DNA of 8,904 nt, taken from assembly GCA_030064695.1 (NCBI GenBank), contig JASHYV010000008.1, positions 1 to 8,904 on the forward strand. Reading direction: 5' to 3'. The notes beneath the pieces are model-generated. The model made no database searches. It was not told the origin of the DNA and saw nothing but the letters and a program-made list of their open reading frames with translations. This document shows positions 5,497-8,904 of the stretch, one piece after another (position 1 is the stretch's first letter; every line of letters begins with the position of its first letter). This DNA comes from Thermoplasmata archaeon (GTDB taxonomy: Archaea; Thermoplasmatota; Thermoplasmata; UBA184). The position numbers were made by a program, and so were the translations under genes.

Positions 5497-6698
5497 TCGG
5501 CGGAGCCGAACCAGGCGCCGAGCGCCTTCGGGAGCAGCCGGACGAGGCTCGGCGATTCGCGCAGCAGCTCGCGCGCCACGTGGGTCGGGAAGTCGATGTC
5601 GCCGAAGGCGACGATCGTGGGCGCGAGGCCGCCTGAGCGCAGCGCGTCCACGACGGCGTCCAAGTCCCGGTCGCTAAGCCGGGCGAAGACCCGCCGCAGG
5701 TGGAGCGCCCGTCGGAACTCGTCGCCGAACTCGGCGCGCCACCGACGTTCGTACTCGCGCAGCGCCGCGGCCGAGAGGTCGTTCCCGGCGAGCGCGCGGT
5801 CGAGCACCTCGGCCGCGATCTCGGCGCACCGCATACCGGTGAAGATCCCGCCGCCCGAGAGCGGCTTCACCTGGGCGGCCGCGTCGCCGACCAGTAGCAC
5901 GCGGTCGCCGACGGTCGACGGCACCTCGCCGATCGGGATCCCGGATACGAGGAGAGCGGAAGGGCGGGAGAGCGGGCTCCCGAACCGGTGGGTGAGCTGG
6001 TCTCGGAGGCGATCGAAGTAGTCCCGCGCCGGAGTGCCGTCCGCGTCGACGGCGACGCCGACGCGGGCCCCCCCGGAGCCGTCCGGGATCCACCAGCCGA
6101 AGAGCCCCGGGGCGATCGTGCGTCCGAGGTAGACCTCCACGGTCTCCGCGTCGCCCGGGCTCGCCGGGTACTCCGCCTCGTAGGCGGGCAGGAACTCCAC
6201 GGGACGGCGGAGCCGGAAGGCCCGGGCCACGGCGCTCGCGACGCCGTCGGCCCCGACGACGGCGCGAGCCTGCACGTGAACCGGACCCCCGTCGTCGGCG
6301 CGCAGCTCCACCACCTCGCGCTCCCCCTCCCTCGCCGCCCGGCGGTGGAACCGGGTCGAGGTCCGGAACCGGGCCCCGGCGCGCTGTGCGCGATCCGCGA
6401 GATACCGGTCGAGCCCCGCCCGGTCGATCACGAAGGCGCGAGGCCGGTCGGCCTTGAACGTGATCGATCGCAGGCTCGGGCCGAAGACCGTCGCCCCGCG
6501 CACCGGCGTGCGGACGAAGGCGTCCGACCCCGCGAGGTCGAGCACGCGCTGGGAGACGAGGCCGGCGCACTGGACCGGCTCGCCGACCGTGGGATGCTCC
6601 TCGACGACCAACACGGAGTGGCCGCGCTCCGCGAGCCCGCGGGCGACCGTAGAGCCCGCCGGACCGGCGCCGACCACGAGGACGTCGACCGACTCCAC
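5454..6698 (-). CDS. Geranylgeranyl reductase-family FAD-dependent oxidoreductase
   Basis: A 414-residue flavoprotein of the geranylgeranyl reductase family, whose archaeal members saturate the isoprenoid chains of membrane lipids or related prenyl groups using FAD. Residues 5-34 form the FAD-binding Rossmann unit with GAGPAGS (10-16) and the acidic end VVEE. PVQCAG (41-46) contains the cysteine usual at this place. LFGWWIPDG (199-207) matches the aromatic substrate-cavity motif, and VLLVGDAAAQVKPLSGGGI (267-285) is the second FAD motif. The GTG start lies 22 bases after the Kae1 stop. A weak AT box (CTAAGTAG, 6721-6728) centred 26.5 bases upstream may give it its own leaderless start; otherwise it is read with Kae1. 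Its 3' end overlaps the convergent surface-protein gene by 43 bases. The exact substrate cannot be told: digeranylgeranylglycerophospholipid is likely, while menaquinone or another prenyl compound is possible. Confidence 0.88.
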   Translation of the reverse strand: MESVDVLVVGAGPAGSTVARGLAERGHSVLVVEEHPTVGEPVQCAGLVSQRVLDLAGSDAFVRTPVRGATVFGPSLRSITFKADRPRAFVIDRAGLDRYLADRAQRAGARFRTSTRFHRRAAREGEREVVELRADDGGPVHVQARAVVGADGVASAVARAFRLRRPVEFLPAYEAEYPASPGDAETVEVYLGRTIAPGLFGWWIPDGSGGARVGVAVDADGTPARDYFDRLRDQLTHRFGSPLSRPSALLVSGIPIGEVPSTVGDRVLLVGDAAAQVKPLSGGGIFTGMRCAEIAAEVLDRALAGNDLSAAALREYERRWRAEFGDEFRRALHLRRVFARLSDRDLDAVVDALRSGGLAPTIVAFGDIDFPTHVARELLRESPSLVRLLPKALGAWFGSADYPAPPLEFRSRRE

Positions 6699-6720
6699 GC
6701 CGGCGTCAGGGGCTCCGACG

Positions 6721-6728
6721 CTACTTAG
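6721..6728 (-). promoter_or_regulatory. Possible weak TATA box for the reductase gene
   Basis: The minus strand reads CTAAGTAG, the last part being the Kae1 stop codon. Its centre is 26.5 bases before the GTG at 6698, matching the spacing of the other promoter boxes in this window. The sequence itself is a weak match to a TATA element, so this could be coincidence. Confidence 0.3.
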
Positions 6729-7734
6729 CGGCGCCCGAGGGCCGGGCGCCCGGCTCCCGCCAGGGGGCGCCGACCAGATCGGTGCGCTGCCGCGGCATCA
6801 CCGCCGAGTCGAGCACGGGCACCGCGCCGTCGAAGCGACGCGCGAGCTCGCCGGTCCAGGCGATCATCGCGCCGTTGTCGACGCACAGCGACCGGGGCGG
6901 GGCGAACATCGTGCCGCCGCGTCCCTCCACCATCGCCCGGACCATGCCCCGGAGCCGTTCGTTGCACGCGACGCCGCCGCCCAGCACGACCGTCGCGTGG
7001 CCGAGGTGCGCCAGCGCGCGCTCCGTGATCTCAGTCAGCATCGCGTACGAGGTCACTTCTACGGAGTACGCGAGGTCCGGCCGGCGCTCGCCCTTCGCGC
7101 TCAGCGCGAGCGTCGCCGTGAGGATGCCGGAGAACGCGACGTCCATCCCGTGCACCGAGTACGGGAGGGGGAGGAGCCGGTCGCTCTGCTTCGCCTCCGC
7201 CTCGATCGCCGGTCCGCCGGGGAACGTGCCCCCGAGGCCGATCCAGAGCTTGTCGAGGAAGTTCCCGATGCCGATGTCGAGGGTCTCCCCGAGGACGCGG
7301 TAGCGCCCTCGCGCATAGGCGATCACTTGCGTGTTGCCGCCGCTCGCGTACAGCAGGAGCGGGTCGTCGAGCCCGCTCAGGACCCGGGCGATCTCGACGT
7401 GGGCCACGCAGTGGTTCACCGGGACCAGCGGTCGGTCCCAGGCGAGCGCGAGCAGCCGCGCGACGGTGGCCCCCGCCCGTAGGCAGGGACCGAGCCCGGG
7501 CCCTTGTGCGAACGCCACCGCGTCGATCTCGTGGGGGTCGATCCGAGCGTCGGCGAGCGCTTTCGTGACGAGTCCGGGCAAGAGATCCACGTGATGGTTC
7601 GCCGCCTCGCGCGGATGGATGCCGCCCGCCGGCGGGCGGTACATGTCGCCGGCGAGCGCGAGCACCTTCGCGGCCTCGTCGACGATGCCGACGGACGCCG
7701 TGTGCGCGGTCGACTCGATCCCGAGGGTGACCAT
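6721..7734 (-). CDS. kae1: Kae1, tRNA N6-threonylcarbamoyladenosine (t6A37) synthase subunit of KEOPS
   Basis: This is the catalytic ASKHA-fold subunit of KEOPS. It transfers the threonylcarbamoyl group onto A37 of ANN-decoding tRNAs in the cytoplasm. The 337 residues carry the family marks: LGIESTAHT (4-12), VNHCVAH with metal ligands H108 and H112, LLYASGGNTQV with Y129, GETLDIGIGNFLDK (149-162), FPGGPAIE (171-178), the FSGI motif (201-204), LGGGVACNERLR (251-262) and CVDNGAM with D286. The HxxxH, Tyr and Asp pattern agrees closely with Pyrococcus Kae1 (H107, H111, Y127, D285). It ends about where Kae1 domains end, with no Bud32 kinase fused, although several archaea including Thermoplasma have a Kae1-Bud32 fusion. 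The ATG at 7734 is supported by a TTTAAA box about 26 bases upstream. Confidence 0.96.
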   Translation of the reverse strand: MVTLGIESTAHTASVGIVDEAAKVLALAGDMYRPPAGGIHPREAANHHVDLLPGLVTKALADARIDPHEIDAVAFAQGPGLGPCLRAGATVARLLALAWDRPLVPVNHCVAHVEIARVLSGLDDPLLLYASGGNTQVIAYARGRYRVLGETLDIGIGNFLDKLWIGLGGTFPGGPAIEAEAKQSDRLLPLPYSVHGMDVAFSGILTATLALSAKGERRPDLAYSVEVTSYAMLTEITERALAHLGHATVVLGGGVACNERLRGMVRAMVEGRGGTMFAPPRSLCVDNGAMIAWTGELARRFDGAVPVLDSAVMPRQRTDLVGAPWREPGARPSGAAK

Positions 7735-7756
7735 CGCGCCGCGACCCGGCCCGGGG

Positions 7757-7764
7757 GTTTAAAC
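7757..7764 (-). promoter_or_regulatory. TATA-type promoter box for kae1
   Basis: The 8-base palindrome GTTTAAAC stands out in a very GC-rich gap. Its centre is 26.5 bases before the kae1 ATG at 7734, so transcription should begin at the start codon. There is no ribosome binding site, which fits a leaderless mRNA. Confidence 0.7.
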
Positions 7765-7771
7765 GGGACGG

Positions 7772-8002
7772 CTAGTCGTCCGTCGATTCGATCCGGAAGC
7801 GGACTCGCTGCCCGCGAAGCGCTTCCTGGATCCGGTCCGCGAACTCGAGCGACTCGGCGACCGAGGCCGATCGCTTCCAGTCGTAGACGAAGTCGTATCC
7901 CTCCGTCTCGGCCCGGAAGCCCAAGTTCTCGAGGAGGTCGGCGACTCGGGAGTACGGACTGCCCTCGCTGTCGAGCTGGAGGAGGAGGAACGTCTTCGTC
8001 AT
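7772..8002 (-). CDS. Small conserved-looking hypothetical protein (76 residues)
   Basis: I do not recognise this protein. It has 76 residues, no cysteine, no membrane segment and an acidic end (STDD). The pattern of hydrophobic stretches suggests beta-alpha-beta-beta-alpha-beta: strand 4-10 (TFLLLQL), helix about 16-28 (PYSRVADLLENLG), strands about 30-42 around GYDFVYDWKR (35-44), helix about 47-63, and strand 66-73 (RVRFRIES). That is a small ferredoxin-like or ACT-like fold, by inference only. It lies 36 bases after the stop of the archaeosine-type gene and 37 bases before kae1, all on the same strand. Two tRNA-modification neighbours make a helper or RNA-linked role conceivable but unproven. 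A CTTAAG (8038-8043) overlapping the upstream stop could be its promoter, leaving a leader of about 12 bases. The reading frame has typical codon bias for the window. Confidence 0.72.
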   Translation of the reverse strand: MTKTFLLLQLDSEGSPYSRVADLLENLGFRAETEGYDFVYDWKRSASVAESLEFADRIQEALRGQRVRFRIESTDD

Positions 8003-8038
8003 CGGGCGGCGGACCGCTCTCCTTACCGGTCGAGCCGC

Positions 8039-8904
8039 TTAAGGTTCCCGCTCGGACGGCGGGCTCCCCGCCTCGGGCTCATCGACCTCGGCCTCGTCGT
8101 CGGCCGGCGGGCGCGACCGCTCGTGGGAGGTGACCCACGCCACCACGCCCCGGGTCGCGCGCAGCGCCTCGTGCGGAGCGAGGAGGAGTCGGCCCACCGC
8201 GAGGAGGGAATCCGCCGGGTCCACGAGCAGGGCGCTCGAGTCCGGGACGAGCTCCGCGTCGACATGGGCGACGAAGCCCGCGAAGAGCGTCTTTCCCGCG
8301 CGCACGAACGGAACCGCATCCTCCTTCACCACGACCCGCCCGGAGCCGCGGGCGAGCGAGGGCTGGAGCACGCGCGCCCCCTCGAAGGTCGGCCGGGGGA
8401 GCCCGTCGGACCCGACCACGAACCAGGGGCGGTCCTCGTACGCGATCCGCCGGAGCCGACCGGTACGGCGAGATCGCTCCGCCGTCGCCCGCTCCCCCAA
8501 CCTGCGCGCCGCTTCCCCGCCGTACGACCAGGCGAGGAGGGCCGAGACCTGCCGGCGGTTCCAGGAGGCGGTCCAGTCCCGTTCCAGATCGAGCTCCGGG
8601 TCGTGCCGATCGCGCAGCTCCTCGGTGAGCCGGCTGGGAGACCGGCTCGCGGGGCGACCCGTGAACTCTTGAATCCCCAGGTACGGTCCCACCGGATAGA
8701 GGTCCGAGAGCTCGAGCGGAACCGTGCCGATCGGGGAATCGACCTCCCAGGGGATCGGTCGGCCGGAGCGGTCCTCGGCGGGCACGCGCGCGAGGTACTC
8801 CGGGCTGAGCGCAATGCGCGGCAGCGAGCGCGTCGTCGTGCGGTCTCCGCGGTAGGCGTCCACGCGGCGCCGGAACCGTACCACCGCGGGACGGGCCCGG
8901 CTCT
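8039..8904 (-). CDS. ArcS / archaeosine tRNA-guanine transglycosylase-type PUA protein, C-terminal part
   Basis: This is the C-terminal part of a tRNA archaeosine-pathway protein; the frame is open to the right edge, so the start is probably outside, although a GTG at 8884 would give 281 residues. Numbering from that GTG: SPIGTVPLELSDLYPVGPY (50-68) resembles the ArcS segment that follows the catalytic core. ALLAWSYGGEAARRL (115-129), RTGRLRRI (140-147) and SDGLPRPTFEGARVL (159-173) match the C-terminal domain shared by archaeal TGT and ArcS. Residues 183-254 are a PUA RNA-binding domain (RVVVKEDAVPFVRAGKTLFAGFV, then LLVDPADSLLAVG). A Glu/Pro-rich tail of about 27 residues follows. ArcS converts preQ0 to archaeosine at G15 of tRNA, and TGT inserts preQ0. 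The ArcS assignment is favoured, but the catalytic motifs are outside the window, so a split or TGT-only form remains possible. The TAA lies 36 bases before the next gene. Confidence 0.75.
   Translation of the reverse strand, partial: SRARPAVVRFRRRVDAYRGDRTTTRSLPRIALSPEYLARVPAEDRSGRPIPWEVDSPIGTVPLELSDLYPVGPYLGIQEFTGRPASRSPSRLTEELRDRHDPELDLERDWTASWNRRQVSALLAWSYGGEAARRLGERATAERSRRTGRLRRIAYEDRPWFVVGSDGLPRPTFEGARVLQPSLARGSGRVVVKEDAVPFVRAGKTLFAGFVAHVDAELVPDSSALLVDPADSLLAVGRLLLAPHEALRATRGVVAWVTSHERSRPPADDEAEVDEPEAGSPPSEREP

Noticed and set aside
5674..6570. Alternative 298-codon minus-strand frame within the reductase gene
   Set aside because: Almost pure Arg/Gly/Pro/Ala sequence in another frame of a gene with clear FAD-binding motifs.
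8038..8043. CTTAAG overlapping the archaeosine-type gene stop as a firm promoter for the 76-residue gene
   Set aside because: The distance to the ATG is about 38 bases, not about 26 as for the other boxes, and no ribosome site lies in the short leader. I keep it only as a possibility in the gene note.

Overview
The window is very GC-rich and almost fully coding, and it reads as archaeal. It carries an archaeal Kae1, an archaeosine-pathway PUA protein, a geranylgeranyl-reductase-type flavoprotein, and several starts preceded by an AT-rich box (TTTAAA or CTTAAG type) centred about 26 bases upstream. That spacing is what archaeal leaderless transcription gives. A GC-rich member of the Thermoplasmatota is my best guess for the host. 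This rests on gene content only and is tentative.

Region 1 (1-3350, minus strand) is a tight sulfur amino acid operon read from right to left. It runs from a cystathionine beta-synthase with a C-terminal CBS-domain pair, to a cystathionine gamma-lyase/synthase, to cysteinyl-tRNA synthetase, which runs off the left edge. The genes overlap by 11 bases or are 2 bases apart. Together they would make cysteine by reverse transsulfuration and charge it onto tRNA.

Region 2 (3351-3482) is the divergent promoter region, with an AT box for each direction and small symmetric sequences between them.

Region 3 (3483-5496, plus strand) is a three-gene cassette: a BlaI/MecI-type winged-helix regulator, a membrane metallopeptidase with an HEWGH zinc motif, and a secreted, C-terminally anchored surface protein. 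It resembles the BlaI-BlaR1 sensing logic of bacteria, but the peptidase has no built-in extracellular sensor. It is the best candidate here for an undescribed signalling system.

Region 4 (5454-8904, minus strand) holds, from right to left, the C-terminal part of an ArcS/archaeosine-transglycosylase-type protein, a 76-residue unknown protein, stand-alone Kae1 (t6A37 formation, KEOPS) and a geranylgeranyl-reductase-family flavoprotein. The last gene overlaps the 3' end of the surface-protein gene tail to tail by 43 bases. No stretch above 300 bases lacks a gene. I saw no tRNA, rRNA, CRISPR array or insertion sequence.
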